DNA from: Magicicada septendecula
Taxonomy: Eukaryota > Arthropoda > Insecta > Hemiptera > Cicadidae
Length of the DNA stretch: 64,000 nt
Reading direction: 5' to 3'
Assembly (NCBI GenBank): GCA_034769895.1
Contig: CM068372.1
Location: 438,902,958 to 438,966,957 of the forward strand
A program made the translations under genes and the position numbers. The notes below the pieces were generated by a model, which was not told the origin of the DNA, made no database searches, and saw nothing but the letters and a program-made list of their open reading frames with translations. Each line of letters begins with the position of its first letter. Positions within the stretch are counted from its first letter, which is position 1. Below are positions 24,476 through 36,166 of this stretch, in pieces.

Positions 24476-26767
24476 TAAAAAAATAGATGTAAGCAGTTTA
24501 ACCAGGTCAATCAAATCTCTTTTCCTCACACAGCTACCCAGAATTTCTCAACTGCCATAAATATGTGTGCTTTATGTAAAGCGTAATATTTTAAACGTTG
24601 TGAGCAAAATCTAACTGTTTAAATACTATTACAAGACTAACGTAAATACTGAAAATAGTTTTATTTCCGATAAAAAAAAAAATATTATTCACATGCTGAG
24701 AGATCTATTTGAATACTTTTTAAATCCTTATCTTATACATAGTTCACTATTAGCCTAATATATTTACACAACTTTCCGATTGTTTAGTTCGTAAAACAAT
24801 TTAAAATCAGTGACACCTATTACAGTATTAAGTATAGTATTTACAGTATCCTCAATGAGAGTGTTTATGTACATGTTTGAAATGACGAAAGAGTATAATT
24901 TTGAATCTTCGTTTGCACCGTACGTTCTTAGTTAATTCATCAGTTCCAATTCTGGTCTTCATAATGTAGGCCTACTTGACTAAAAGTTTCTTTTAATGTT
25001 CCATAATTCCATTTAGTTATTTAAATATTTTATAATTTGAAAAAGTTAAATTATTATACTTCGTACATTAATTATAACATAATATACAAATTATAAATAT
25101 ATAATATATAATTATAATATAAATGTATAATAGTTATCGCATTCTATTTTTAAATAATTATTGCGTAAATCATATTGTTACATTGGGAAAAATTATTTGT
25201 TACATATTGTTTGTATATTATAATACGACCGTGTACCTTCGTATTATTAATAATGTTAATATGTAATAAAACTGTGTTGTTAATAAATCCTTCTGCTCGG
25301 TGTGTATTTGTTCTGTCAGTTGATACTAATAGTTGCGTGTTTGTTGGATTCTTATTGGCCCATTATGCAAAGTTCAAATGTTTCATTACCAAGACCCTTA
25401 AAATACATTACATTTATATTTTGCCTTCAAATTACTTTTTTCTCATAACTCAATAATATTTATTACAATGTCTATGTGGTTAATAAGAATAAAATTACAA
25501 ATCATTTGATAACCAACATGGCCTGGGTTGGTCATGTAAAATTTATTATTTTGTGGATTTTACATTTATCTTATTAAACAATTTAGAATGATGGATGACA
25601 GTTGACTATGACCCTTTGATACAACATTATTTTAACTTGATCTGCTAGTAACATGAAACTTTTATAATGTAAAACAAAACCCTTAACTATACTCTTTATT
25701 TTAACAATTATAACTTACTACTTCTAAATGGTCACACACTGCTAAACAATTGTTTGTGTGTTAATTTCTAAATCACTGTTGTCAATCATGATTGATTGAA
25801 CATCACTTCTTAATCTAAATAACATCACACTTTTTAACTGTAGTCTATGTGATTATTATTATGGCACCTTTTATGTGTTTGTTTTCACTTATAGCACTAT
25901 AAGGTTTTGTGCCGCTTTTTTCACCTTATTTTTATAAAAAGACAGATTTTTATTGGCCTATTTAGCCATATAGGTGATACACATTTTATACTATGAAATG
26001 GTTGTACTCTTTATTATTTGTGTTATGTTTATTTATTTGTTGTTTGATTACTGGTTTTTATTTTTTTATTGATTTACTCCCCTATCTTACTGGGTAATGT
26101 CTGGTTATTATTTGTTAGTCATAGTCAGGTCAATGGTTGGTGTTTGGTGTTGTTGAGTTAATTTTGGTCCATTCATTATCTTCAATTTTGGGGTTTTCTG
26201 TTTATTAGTTGGTGATCATAATGCTTGGTTCTATCCCTGAATGAGGTTTCACCGTTTATTATTTATAATTATTCCTACAGCGTTCTGTTTCGTTACAATA
26301 TGTATGTACTGTATAGGCTACTGGAAACAAAACGACGTGTGATATGATTCTGTTTATGTTTATTGTGAATATAGTTTTCTTATATAGCCACTACTATGCC
26401 CTCGTCTCATTTAATCCGTTCACTCTTATATGAATCATAAATCTCATAGCAAAATCTCTCGTACTTTCAATACATATGTGCAATCTTTTACACGTTAAAT
26501 CAGTTCACTCGCCACTCGGCACTGAAGTTCTCACTTCTGGCGTCTGTCCCACGACACACCCAATTTTTTGTTGTCGTTTTTTGATGTTGGTACAACACTC
26601 CTTGTGAATGAAGGATAGACCAAGATCCTGGTTCTACAGAGTGTCAGGCAAGTGTAACGTCAGCAGCATTGTATTCCTTCTTACTGGCTCCCTATATCAA
26701 CGTTGACATTGACGAGATAAAGTGAGAAGCGCTTGGGTGAAACTAGTACTCGTAGAAGGACAATTTA
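24476..26767. other. No gene recognised; AT-rich, T-biased DNA
   Basis: Very AT-rich at 24480-25140. From about 25490 to 26560 the plus strand is T-rich with few A-runs, echoing in opposite orientation the A-rich tract at 6.5-9.1 kb. I found no terminal repeats or coding motif. Confidence 0.35.
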
Positions 26768-26846
26768 TGGAAACTACACAAGATAATGGGCAAGCTGACA
26801 CGCTGTTGCTTCTTCAAGAACTGTTCGACAAAACTAACACAGGTAT
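26768..26846 (+). other. Possible short host exon ending at a splice donor
   Basis: An ATG at 26768 opens a frame of about 25 codons rich in Leu, Gln, Thr and Asp, which runs into ACACAGGTATGATT, a good splice-donor context. Codon composition looks more coding-like than its surroundings. I do not recognise the peptide and the stretch is short, so this is only a candidate. Confidence 0.15.
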
Positions 26847-26961
26847 GATTGTCAACCACCGTATTTTCCACACAAAAACAGCCCCGTGTTAATTTCCGTC
26901 AACCTAACACTGAAAAACTCATGAAAAGTTCATTGCCGTTGAAGATGTAAAACAAAATTCG

Positions 26962-27234
26962 ATGATCGACTTAAAGGACATAGAAAGCGCACTGCATAAG
27001 TATTCTGAAGACTGGGTAAAGACTGATGGAGATCACGTTGAAGGCGGCAACATAAGTGTAGAAGAATACAAAAGTTGCCAGTACTTTCTGGTCAAACCTC
27101 TAACACACGTGTTCGCAGTAGTTGGCTTTATGAATGTGATAATATTCTCTGGCGCTGACGATGAGCGACGTAAACGCTGTAAGCCAGTCTTAAGTAAGAA
27201 AACACATCTTAACAGTGCCCATAAAAAATATTAG
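26962..27234 (+). CDS. Unrecognised 90-residue frame, doubtful
   Basis: An ATG-started frame encodes an acidic-to-basic peptide with E-D-W-V-K and F-V-V-type hydrophobic residues in the middle and a Lys-rich end. It has no signal peptide and no motif I recognise. It lies just upstream of a LINE 3' fragment on the same strand and could be chance, a host exon or a decayed transposon piece. Confidence 0.18.
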   Translation: MIDLKDIESALHKYSEDWVKTDGDHVEGGNISVEEYKSCQYFLVKPLTHVFAVVGFMNVIIFSGADDERRKRCKPVLSKKTHLNSAHKKY

Positions 27235-27261
27235 TTTATTAATAAAAACGTATCCCAGAGC

Positions 27262-27592
27262 AGTCGTATTCAATAGCCCGAAATGAGATTTTTAGGCACG
27301 TGGCAGGATATACGCTTAAAGATCGAAAAAGAAAAGTCGATGTACGGCAGGAACTGAATATTATGAGTATACTCGATAGGACTGTCCAATATCGGCGAAA
27401 GTGGTTGGGATATCTTAACCGAACGAATGACTGCCGCATCCCCAAACAACTACTGAATTATAAGCCAAAAGGACGGAGATGTGTGGGACGTCCCAAGAAG
27501 CTTTGGAGTGACCAGCGTTGGATTGACCCAAGAAGCGGATCAAACAGTTTTTGGTTTAATCCTTGCTGAAAATGTTGATGATGATGATGATG
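27262..27592 (+). mobile_element. LINE 3' fragment with (GAT)n tail
   Basis: The frame reads R-H-V-A-G-Y-T, D-R-K-R-K, then R-I-P-K-Q-L-L-N-Y and G-R-P-K-K. This is the C-terminal region of the same LINE type seen at 28.6, 29.5 and 41.8 kb. It ends at a stop followed by GTTGATGATGATGATGA, a (GAT)n tail that also closes the copy at 41752. The 5' part of the element is absent and one early frameshift is visible near 27290. I found no clear target-site duplication. Confidence 0.75.
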
Positions 27593-27648
27593 AATGGAAG
27601 CGTCAAGAAAAGGTTTGGTACAAAGTGAAAGACAGAGGGAAAGAAAGT

Positions 27649-27652
<4 letters not shown>

Positions 27653-27727
<75 letters not shown>
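27653..27727. repeat. (GA)n microsatellite
   Basis: A perfect GA run of about 75 bp, 60 bp downstream of a LINE tail. Protein frames running through it are artefacts. Confidence 0.97.
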
Positions 27728-27729
<2 letters not shown>

Positions 27730-28349
27730 TGAGAGGAAGGGAGAGGTGGGAGAGTAACAGACAGCGAGCCCGGGGAGAAAAGAACCGGTGAGTTTGAGAG
27801 AGGAAAGGACTTAGATACCACTTTCAAGTAGTTGCATGATTTATAATCAGTTGGAAGTAAATAAACAAGAACGCCACCGCCTTTTAAATACCAATAATTA
27901 TTGTACTTACTTATTTGTAATTATATATATGTATATATAAAGTTGTGAACTGGGTTGATTTATCGCTTGGAAACTTGTAAACGTTGCAGGAACCGGAGTC
28001 GGTTAACAAATGAATGAATGAATGAATAATCGTGTTTGTCGGTTACGGTGCCCAATTAAGGCTACTTACAGTCGTCATCGGTTGCTTAACATCTCTCCAG
28101 CTCAGTTGTGTCCAGCTTAACTTGTTATTAAAAATACGTCTTAATTGGCAGTACTGTGCTAAGCGAAACCACGCTATTGTAACTACTGCAGATACGTTTT
28201 TCTCTTTGTGCGACTGAAATTATTTCGCGGCCAGGTGTTCAATACCTGTCTATAACACTTTCTCGAGTCACGATATCGAGCAGCCAACTTTTTCCTTCAC
28301 TTGACCTGGAATGTAGTAATTAGCGATGGTGTAGGACAACTGTTTCATC

Positions 28350-28396
28350 ATCATCGTCGTCGTCGTCGTCATTATCGTTATCATCATCATCATTAT
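28350..28396. repeat. Imperfect (CAT/CGT) triplet repeat
   Basis: TCATCATCGTCGTCGTCGTCG followed by more CAT triplets. Confidence 0.8.
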
Positions 28397-28584
28397 TTAT
28401 ATTTGCAAACATTGCTTGCTAATTTCTGTTTCAGGTTTGTAACTCTCGCATGTTTCAAGAGGTATTACGAAGTCTTTTGTCTACAGGCAGGAGGGTACGT
28501 AAGCTGTACACATTATCGTCAATCTTGTGTTTAAAATAGAATTCTTGTATTTCTGTTTCAAATTATTTATGTAGGTGCAATAGC

Positions 28585-29220
28585 TTGTATTTTATCATCG
28601 TCATCTTCAGGGAGGATTAAATCAAAAACGGTTTGTTCCGGTCCAAGCAGATAGACCAGAGATGGTCACTCCGACGCTACTTCGGACGCCACGCACTTCT
28701 CTGCCTTTCTTCTTCTTCTTCTTCTTCTTTCTTCTTCTTCTTCTTCTTTTCTTCACTACATGGCTTGTGCTATAACCCGTTCCGACTTCACAGAGTCTGA
28801 CAATTTTTTCCACGATCTCCCGTTGCCACTGGCCTACATCCAAACGCTTGTTTAGGAATACGCGTGTCTACCATGCGTTCCATATGGGACTTCCAATTCT
28901 GCCTGTATTCCTTTATTCTATTCAAAACCGACTGTAACGTCAGGTCTTTCCTTATGTCGTCGTTTCGTAGATGATCTCTCAAACTGCATCCCTTACTTAA
29001 CTGTTCTTAAAAATTTTAATTTCCAAGGCCTGTATTTTTTAAATCTTTTTGCAGGAGAGTCCGTGTTTCATATCCATGCATTAAAGTCGGCACAGCCACG
29101 ACCTTATAGAACTTCAGCTGTGTCTCCCTCTGCGTTTTATACTTCAATACTCGTCTTATTCTTCCACAGGTGTAACTAAGTTTATTTAACTTTCTTTCGA
29201 TATCGTTTTCCTTCCTATAT
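28585..29220 (-). mobile_element. LINE reverse transcriptase C-terminal fragment with 3' end
   Basis: On the minus strand 29000-29220 encodes D-I-E-R-K-L-N-K then K-F-Y-K-V-V-A-V-P-T-L, and after a break R-N-D-D-I-R-K-D-L (about 28930), Y-R-Q-N-W and T-R-I-P-K-Q. These are the late blocks of the reverse transcriptase polyprotein. The 3' side at 28600-28680 matches the untranslated end of the 27.3- and 41.8-kb copies and finishes in a degenerate GATGACGATGAT tail. A (CTT)n tract at 28706-28751 was inserted or expanded inside it. Confidence 0.75.
28706..28751. repeat. (CTT)n microsatellite
   Basis: CTT triplets with two extra T interruptions, inside the LINE fragment. Confidence 0.9.
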
Positions 29221-29287
29221 TAGATATCACATACCAAATAATTAAATGTTATTTTGAATGTTCATCCTCTTCATTAACAGCACTTAA

Positions 29288-29493
29288 TGAATATTAATTG
29301 CTACACTTTCACATGTGAAACTTACTTTGTTTATTTACCTCGTACGCGTTTCAACGTGATGTTCGCCTTCCTCAGCGAGGTGTGATACAGAATTCTCACA
29401 CCTCGCTGAGGAAGGCGAACATCACGCTGAAACGCGTACGAGGTAAATAAACAAAGTAAGTTTCACATGTGAAAGTGTACCAATTAATATTCA
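29288..29493. repeat. 206-bp palindromic foldback element
   Basis: Two 98-bp arms around a 10-bp loop (29386-29395) are almost perfectly complementary: CCTCAGCGAGGTGTGA on the left pairs with TCACACCTCGCTGAGG on the right, and pairing continues to TGAATATTAATTG at each outer end. One mismatch is visible near the ends. CTGAGGAAGGCG and GAAACGCG, a variant of the shared hairpin core, lie in each arm. It sits between two minus-strand LINE fragments. No coding capacity. Confidence 0.95.
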
Positions 29494-29509
29494 ATAAATA
29501 ATTAAAATG

Positions 29510-30215
29510 TGATGCCTGCTCTCGGTCCTTTCGGCTAATAATTCCATAGTTGTTTGGGGATGCGGCATTCGTCCATTCGGTTAAGATGTTCCAAACATTT
29601 TAGCCGATATTGGGCAAGCCTATCTGGTATACTCATAATATTAATTTTTTGCCGTACATCTACATTTCTTTTGCGATCTTGAAGAGTATACCCTTGAATA
29701 CGACTGGTCTGGAATTTCGTTAAAGTCCAATTCTCAGACGCAGGTGTGGAGAGGACCATCACCTTGAAGAACTTGAGATGTGCTTCTTTACTCGTTGATT
29801 TTATCGTTCTCCTGATGGTTTCGAACATATGGTTGAACATGTGCAGCTTCTTCACCACATCATTGTTTGTACTGTAAGATACATTACATCCCAGATATTC
29901 AAAATTACTGACTTGCTCCAGAATAGTACCATCTAAAACAATTTTTTTTTTTTATGGGATCAGCTCCATGAAAACACATCGCCTTGGTCTTCAATGTGGA
30001 GATCTGTAATCCGAAATGCTTGCAGATTTGACTAATAAGTGTACAACCATCTGCAAGCCGCTTTCCAAGATTGACATGATAGCCTGGTCATCAGCAAATA
30101 ACAACGTGTCAACTGCAAAGTTACCAACCACAAAATGTTCTGGAAGAGTCATCTGCCATTTGCGTATGGTGACAATGAGGACCCTTGTCATACTCCACAA
30201 ACCCACACTAGGAGT
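29510..30215 (-). mobile_element. LINE reverse transcriptase fragment
   Basis: Reading leftwards on the minus strand, F-A-V-D-T-L-L-F-A-D-D-Q-A-I lies at about 30080-30110 and retains the catalytic F-A-D-D. Then come Y-S-T-N-N-type loss of frame, R-R-T-I-K-S-T, K-F-F-K-V-M-V-L-S, G-Y-T-L-Q-D-R-K-R and R-I-P-K-Q-L-W-N-Y at 29545-29570. A poly-A/T patch and frameshifts break it. The right end is only about 5'-truncated palm sequence. The palindrome at 29288-29493 abuts its 3' side. Confidence 0.72.
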
Positions 30216-30824
30216 TGTGCTCTGTTTCCCTATCTCAATTAAGATTTTGTTTCTCTTATAAAGACTTTGTATGACTAATTAGATGTTACGGGATCCCTTT
30301 CTTTGCCACTGTCGCTCACAGCCTACCCCTATACACTGTACCAAAATAGCTTGTAGTTCTGAATAGTATTTCAGACAGATGGTGTCAAATCCATGAAGCA
30401 AGTTGAGTCTTGTGTTTTAACTTTCCTCTTCTGTGCTAGGAGAACCTTGCAGACTCGGACTGTCCTTGTTGGTACAAGGAGGTTTCAATATCCATGTATT
30501 CTCTTCAAAGAGAAGATATCGCAATCCTCGGCGATACTATGAAGGGCTTTAAAGCAGTGGTTTACCCTTGACTTGCGTAGTCTATCCCTGTGACATAAGA
30601 AGGTTCATCCACCTTTAGGGGTAATCTTCTGTAATATAAGCAGGAGTGAGCCCTCCACTATCCGAAGAGACCCTAGGCATTTGGTAGGGTCGCATAGCTT
30701 ACATCGGCTGTCTCCGGACTACAGGTACTCCGTCGTATGGATGTACGAGGAGTAAGAATGGATGTTTTACTTCACAAGATATGAGATCCAATGGATATTT
30801 TTCATCCTCTCCAGTACTTGTGGG
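30216..30824. other. No gene recognised
   Basis: Moderate-GC sequence without coding motif, perhaps the untranslated part of an older repeat. Nothing I can name. Confidence 0.35.
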
Positions 30825-31204
30825 ATATGCAAAACCTTACTTACTTACTTACTAGCCAACGCCCACCCTTGGCTGTTGGGCCATTAGGCGGCGCGCTGAC
30901 CAGTAGAGACGTGAGAGCCTTGCCGTACCATCTTCGTCTTGGACTTGCGTGTCTGAGATCAAGGCTGGACATGCAATTAGATGATCCGCATTCATGGAAG
31001 CGTATCCACAGAGAACACATTCAGGAGACGACAACACGCCAATGCGGTGCAGGTGGGAGGCCAGGTAGTCATGACCGGTTGTAGTTCTAAAAAGAGCAAC
31101 ACTAGTTGCTCGGGGTAGAGTTCTGTTGATGGGGCCGTCCGTAACCAATGTTGCCCATCTTTTTCCCACACAGGCTCTTAATTGTTTTTCTATATGCAAA
31201 ACCT
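30825..31204 (-). mobile_element. 5'-truncated LINE with 13-bp target-site duplication
   Basis: ATATGCAAAACCT occurs at 30825-30837 and 31192-31204, bracketing a 354-bp insert. The minus strand encodes an uninterrupted 115-codon frame ending in the insert: R-T-L-P-R-A-T-S, F-R-T-T-T-G-H-D-Y-L, H-L-H-R-I-G, then C-V-L-C and a later H-L-I-A-C. This Cys/His block is the C-terminal end of R1/I/jockey-type pol proteins. The insert finishes in a (GTAA)n tail (TTACTTACTTACTTAC on the plus strand). Frame and duplication are intact, so the insertion is young. Confidence 0.9.
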
Positions 31205-31358
31205 AAACAATAAGAAAAACTAAGTGGCGGGTAATAGAATTGTTTAAAACATGATGTTATAGGCGAAAGGTAAAAATAAGATATGCGAGCCAAGTAACAA
31301 ATGAATAAGTTCAGGAAATAATGGAAGAAGGAGACGTTTGTAAAAACCATAACGAGAA

Positions 31359-31568
31359 GTCGAGACGGTTTGGAAGGGTATTCTGTCCAGAATCCTGTAA
31401 CCTGGGTCATTTCTATCCATCTGAAGTTGTCGAGACGGTTTGGGAGGGTATTCTGTCCAGAATCCTGTAACCTGGGTCATTTCTATCCATCTGAAGTTGT
31501 CGAGACGCTGTGGGAGGGTATTCTGTCCAGAATCCTGTAACCTGGGTCATTTCTATCCATCTGAAGTT
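31359..31568. repeat. Tandem repeat, three 70-bp units
   Basis: Units start at 31359, 31429 and 31499 with GTCGAGACGGTTTGG or a close variant, and share CAGAATCCTGTAACCTGGGT. Nearly identical, so recently amplified. Confidence 0.96.
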
Positions 31569-32760
31569 CTCACACCTTCTATTTTACTTAAAGAAGAATG
31601 TTTTCTACGTCTCCTGTACTTCTGGATAATTTTTAGATATGGCTTGATAAACTTATTTAAGAACCTACCATTCTTTATGATTCTAAAATTCTTTAAAAAC
31701 TTTCAATATGAAAATATGTTTCAAAATACAGTTTTGCACTTTATCCACATAAGTACAGTGTAGACCCAGAAATAGGCGGCTTCAATTATTTTGGTCAAAT
31801 TGCCTATTGGAACTTTCCGGCATCGTCTCAGTCTTAGTTATCGAAATTAGCACAAGGTAAATCACGAAGGTGGTGTTAATGCATGTTAAGGTCGTCTTTT
31901 GTTTCCTGGGTTAATATCTGGTCATCCATATATAACTGGCCAAAGGCTACAACCAAATTTATCATTAGTTACAAGACCAAAAATCAAGTGCAATGTATAC
32001 AAAAGATACTGGACATATTGGGGTTAATAAAAGAAGAAGATGAAAAGCCCAAGAAAGTTGTCCAGACGACTCAGCAAAGCACGCTACATCTAAATGGATG
32101 ATGTTGGCCCATGATAGAAAATAATGGGGAAGACATGGGAAGGAGTACTGCCAACAAGGAATGATTAAGGCTTTGTAGACAAACGAGTTAGACAGATAGT
32201 GGATGTATGGATTAGACACAAACCGTATAAGAATGTTGAAAAATTTGGAGATGAATTTGAAATTGGTAAGTTATACACACGGACCTGGCGTTCATCGGGG
32301 TCCGGCCCGGACTGCTCAAACAAACCAGAGCACAAGACACCCCGTGAATCTTCTGTCTGTCTGTGTCCCGTCGTCACTCCCCGAAGGGGCAGAACGGTAA
32401 ACAGAAGATAACTGAAGATGACTACCGCATCAACAGTAGAAACGCCTGTCTTTGCAAGATGAGGATCACGGCCCAGCAATCTGAAAGTGAATTTTTTTTT
32501 TCTTTTTGGGTCAGAACATGTACAATGAAGAGAGGAATAGAGGGTGGGAGGTTAGTAGGGTGGGAATGTGGATTAGTGGAGGCAGATAGAAGGGATAAGA
32601 TGGTTGTGGATGAAACAACCAATGAGGAGGTACTGAAAGCAATCAAGTAGGTTAGATCATTTTTAAGATTATAAAGAGGAAAAAGGAAATCCGAGTTATG
32701 TATATTCTTAAGAAAAACGGCCCACAGACAAACACAGTTAGTTAAAGCAATAAAGGAAAA
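31569..32760. other. No gene recognised
   Basis: AT-rich at 31570-32250, then a GC-richer patch at 32280-32420. Near 32590-32650 a plus frame reads T-N-E-E-V-L-K-A-I-K, faintly like the E-E-V-x-x-A-I-K segment before LINE reverse transcriptases, but nothing adjoining supports it. Confidence 0.35.
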
Positions 32761-32769
32761 AAAGAAGGA

Positions 32770-33045
32770 GAAGAATAATAGAAAATTGAAGCTAGTAGGA
32801 ATAAAGTAAAAAAGAAGGAGTTGAAGAGTAGAAAATTGAAGCTCATATGGATTAAGGAGAAAAGGAGATGAAGAGTAGAAAAGTGAAGCTCATAAGATTA
32901 AAGAAAGAAAAGAAGGAGATGAAGAGTAGAAAATTGAAGCTCATAGGATTAAAGGAAGAAATGTAGGAGATTAAGAATAGAAAATTGAAGCCCATAAGAA
33001 TAAAGAATAAAAGAACGTGATGAAGAGTAGGAAATTGAAGCTCTT
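32770..33045. repeat. Degenerate ~50-bp tandem repeat, about six units
   Basis: GAAAATTGAAGCT (or a one-base variant) starts at about 32781, 32831, 32878, 32929, 32980 and 33030, so units are 47-51 bp. The plus strand is purine-rich (AAGAAGGAGATGAAGAGTAG). The repeat on the minus strand encodes a 17-residue hydrophobic period, which I regard as incidental. Confidence 0.9.
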
Positions 33046-33285
33046 CGGCGACACACAATATAGGTTTTGTATGAAGAGAAGAAGATTCAGGATGAGACGA
33101 CGCGATGGTGGTGTCCTGCGTCCGCCACACGGCGGAATACTACATCACGATGACGATGTAGAGGCCCGATATCAGGGTAACGGAGACTCGACAATGGACA
33201 GCCTCGTGGCCTTGTACCAACTGTACACCGCTGCCTGCTGTAAGCAACGAAGCGAGGACGTTTTTGTAACGCACTTACTGGTAAT
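33017..33285 (+). CDS. Candidate host exon, product not recognised
   Basis: A plus-strand frame runs from 33017 (likelier ATG at 33068) for over 70 codons with higher GC than its surroundings. It is Arg-rich first (R-R-R-x-R-M-R-R-R), then Gly/Pro/His, then a mixed segment with M-D-S-L-V-A-L-Y-Q-L-Y. It reaches ACTTACTGGTAATT at about 33280, a possible splice donor, and remains open only briefly beyond. The composition is more protein-like than any other unassigned frame here. It starts inside the ~50-bp repeat. No domain recognised. Confidence 0.3.
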
Positions 33286-34954
33286 TAAAAACTTTATGAT
33301 TTCAAACAAAGTACCGTACCGTATTATAAGTCAACAAAATACCGTACTCTGAACTATAAGCGGTAACACTGCTCAATTAAAATACCGTAAAGTTATAGAT
33401 TATTTCCACGTTCTGTCTAAATATTAGCATAGAAATTGTTCACGTGTAACAACGTGCTCGCTGTTAGATAGGAAACAGAAAAAAATAGTCCGCGATGGTA
33501 AAGACGAAAAGTGGAGGTAGAGCCTATGAAACTTAATCAAAATAAATCACCAAGATTGGCCTGTAGTATGTTTTAAACAGCATAACACTCACACACGCAC
33601 GCATACCTAGACACCTAGACGTGAGTAGAGAAGAGAAAGTGTAAGGGAAGAGTCAAAGGGAGAGAAAGAGAGAGAGAGAGTGAGTGAGTGAGTGAGTGAG
33701 TGAAACGGCAGGGGGGAAAGGAAAGAGAGGACCTGAACGAGCTCGAGTTAGAAGAGAGAATATAGGAAGAAAGATTACTGGTTAATAGTAGCTACTTTTA
33801 TTAACATATTTTCAATATTTTATAAAGCATTTGAGTTATTTTCCACTGTAGGACAATGGACGTAGATTAGACGCCGTTATCCCAAGTTTATGACACCCTT
33901 GCGGTCATAATTTCTGCGGCCACCCTATAATTATAATTTTCAACGACGCTTAGACGACGGATAGAAACACCACACTTAACTTGCTTTATTGCTAAAAAGG
34001 TTATATCGTATAAGCACTCGCGTACGCACACTCGCGCGGGCGCGCGCACGAAGTTCAATCTCGTCGTGTCCCAACACGGTGATTCTAGTGTGTCCCAACG
34101 GTTGTCTATCTGAAGCACGCCGGCTGTATTAGATAGAACAAAGAAAATGTAGGAAATTGCTTTTTTTTCTATTATAAATTTTCAGAGTAGTTTCTTTATT
34201 TCCGATTCGATTACTTGCTAGCCGGTTTGAACCTTAGAGACCTCCATGTGGTCTTATGATTGCAGAGATTCGTTTAAACATCACTTAATGGACATCGACA
34301 AACATTGTTCTCGCCATCGTCATTGTCAACATCAACTTCACGGTGGTAGACGCATTCGTAGCTTGTTCCGCCTTCAAAGCAACTGATAGGCTCGTCGTTT
34401 CCTAGACGTCTCGCACTGCGTCTGCCGCGTCAAGACTTATAATCCCTTCACAGTTCAGTAGTTCTAGTAGAGTTCCCAATGCGATCGCCACGATTGTTCT
34501 AATGCAATGATTTCTCTACGTTTCTATGACCTTGCTGTGATTAAATATTTTTAAATCGTATGAATCCCCCCCCTCTAAGAAATCTTATTTTCACACTTTT
34601 TGTTTCCTTTGACGATCGCTTGCAAGAGTGCGATTCCCAGGTGCATAATGGAGTGCGGGACTGCCATCACTTTGAGCTGTGTATACTTCCTCAAATTCCT
34701 AAAATATGTCTTTAAAATAACGTACCGTTCCACCATTCGTTTTTATTATCTTCGTGTATTTTTCTGAATTTTGGAATAAGATAGTTTTATAAACATAAAT
34801 GACTGCTAGGACTTCTGTCACTTCGTAAAATTTCAGCTGTGTATCTCTCCAGCTGTTCCTTAAATATCTCTTAAAGTAATATGTCGCTGTTTCTCTCCGA
34901 GTTTTGCCGTATTTACTAAATTTTAATTTTTTTTTTGTTTACGTTTATTTATGC
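33286..34954. other. No gene recognised
   Basis: Contains a GAGA/GTGA simple tract at about 33660-33704 and a CG-alternating patch at 34030-34050. Otherwise AT-rich with no motif. Confidence 0.4.
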
Positions 34955-36166
34955 AGTCTGTTAATAATAACTGTAAGCATAATTGTTCACAGAATACATG
35001 GCATGGAGAGGACTAGTCCGTTCACTAGTTCTCTGTATGAGTACTTAAAAATAACATATTATGTACAGTGTATTTAGAGTGTTAAAGTCTAAGAAAGTCC
35101 AGCGGAAATGTTAATTTTAATCGTCTTGTCTGCAGAATGTTGTCAGCAGATTTATGGGTAGAGGATATGGAGAGATGCCCATCCCCCCTAAAGGCCATGG
35201 TACAATCCCCCCTCCCCATTATTCCAAAATTCCCCCAAAATTTGATTTCGTGTATAGGGGGGATCACAGTAAGGGGGTATGGAATAACGCCCAGTTAACG
35301 GTGGATCTTGGGGCTTTATCCAAAAATTTTTGAAAAACTAAAACCATTTAAGTAATTATTGGAATCAAACAACTAACGTTATACTTTTTATCAATACGAA
35401 AAGGTTTTATAGTATGCCTAATGAATAATTAAATTATGAGAAATGTAAAAGCCGGGTCAAACCTGGCCTAACATAATTAATAGTACATTAAGCCTTATCA
35501 AGATAATCTAACTTGATTTTGTAATTGCATTTTCTTTCTTCACTGATTTCTTTGATTTACGACGCTTGTATGGTTGTAATTGAGCCTCTGGCAGCTGGCT
35601 TAAATTCATGTAACTTCTATTTCTAGCAAAGTATTATGAAAGAAAAAAGACGATTATTAATGGCAGGGAAGGTTTAGTAATAAAATAAAAAATTACTAAA
35701 TTTTGAAACACAATTTATTTTTTGCATATGTACAGTAAGATCTACATGAACAATAATTTAGTTTACACTGGTTCTATAATCAAATATTTCAATAGGGATT
35801 GCCTAATTTTTTTGTTTTACCAAACAAATCAATTTAATCTCATCATTCTTTATACCTTTTAAGATGTCTCTCTCTCATGATAGAACCATGAGACTGATAA
35901 ATGAAAAATCCCCGTAAAAAATTCCAGTGGTACGACTTGCACCATTGCACCATGCCGCGGGCACCCCTGAGGATTCGTGTGCTCTTCAAGCCGTTTCACT
36001 GCACATCGCAATGGTTTCACTGACTGTGGGCAGGTCCAGGTCTCTATAGATGTCTTTGTTGCTAACGAACGACGATGCATTGGCATTTTAATATCAGATT
36101 GTTTGTAGTCTGTTAATACATAACTGTAAGCATAATTGTTCACAGAATCATGTCATGGAGAGCACC
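34955..36166. repeat. Pair of ~60-bp direct repeats about 1.1 kb apart
   Basis: 34955-35016 and 36105-36166 share AACTGTAAGCATAATTGTTC and neighbouring sequence with a few small differences. The DNA between them includes a LINE-like fragment at its right side and AT-rich DNA at 35290-35860. It could be a duplicated LINE segment or a short terminal repeat; I cannot decide. Confidence 0.75.
35860..36104 (-). mobile_element. LINE pol C-terminal fragment (jockey/CR1-like)
   Basis: In one minus-strand frame near 36000-36060 the sequence reads I-Y-R-D-L-D-L-P-T-V-S-E-T-I, close to the R-D-L-x-x-P-T-V segment near the end of jockey- and CR1-type pol proteins. A neighbouring frame holds the preceding basic segment, so a frameshift lies between. 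No catalytic part remains. Confidence 0.45.
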
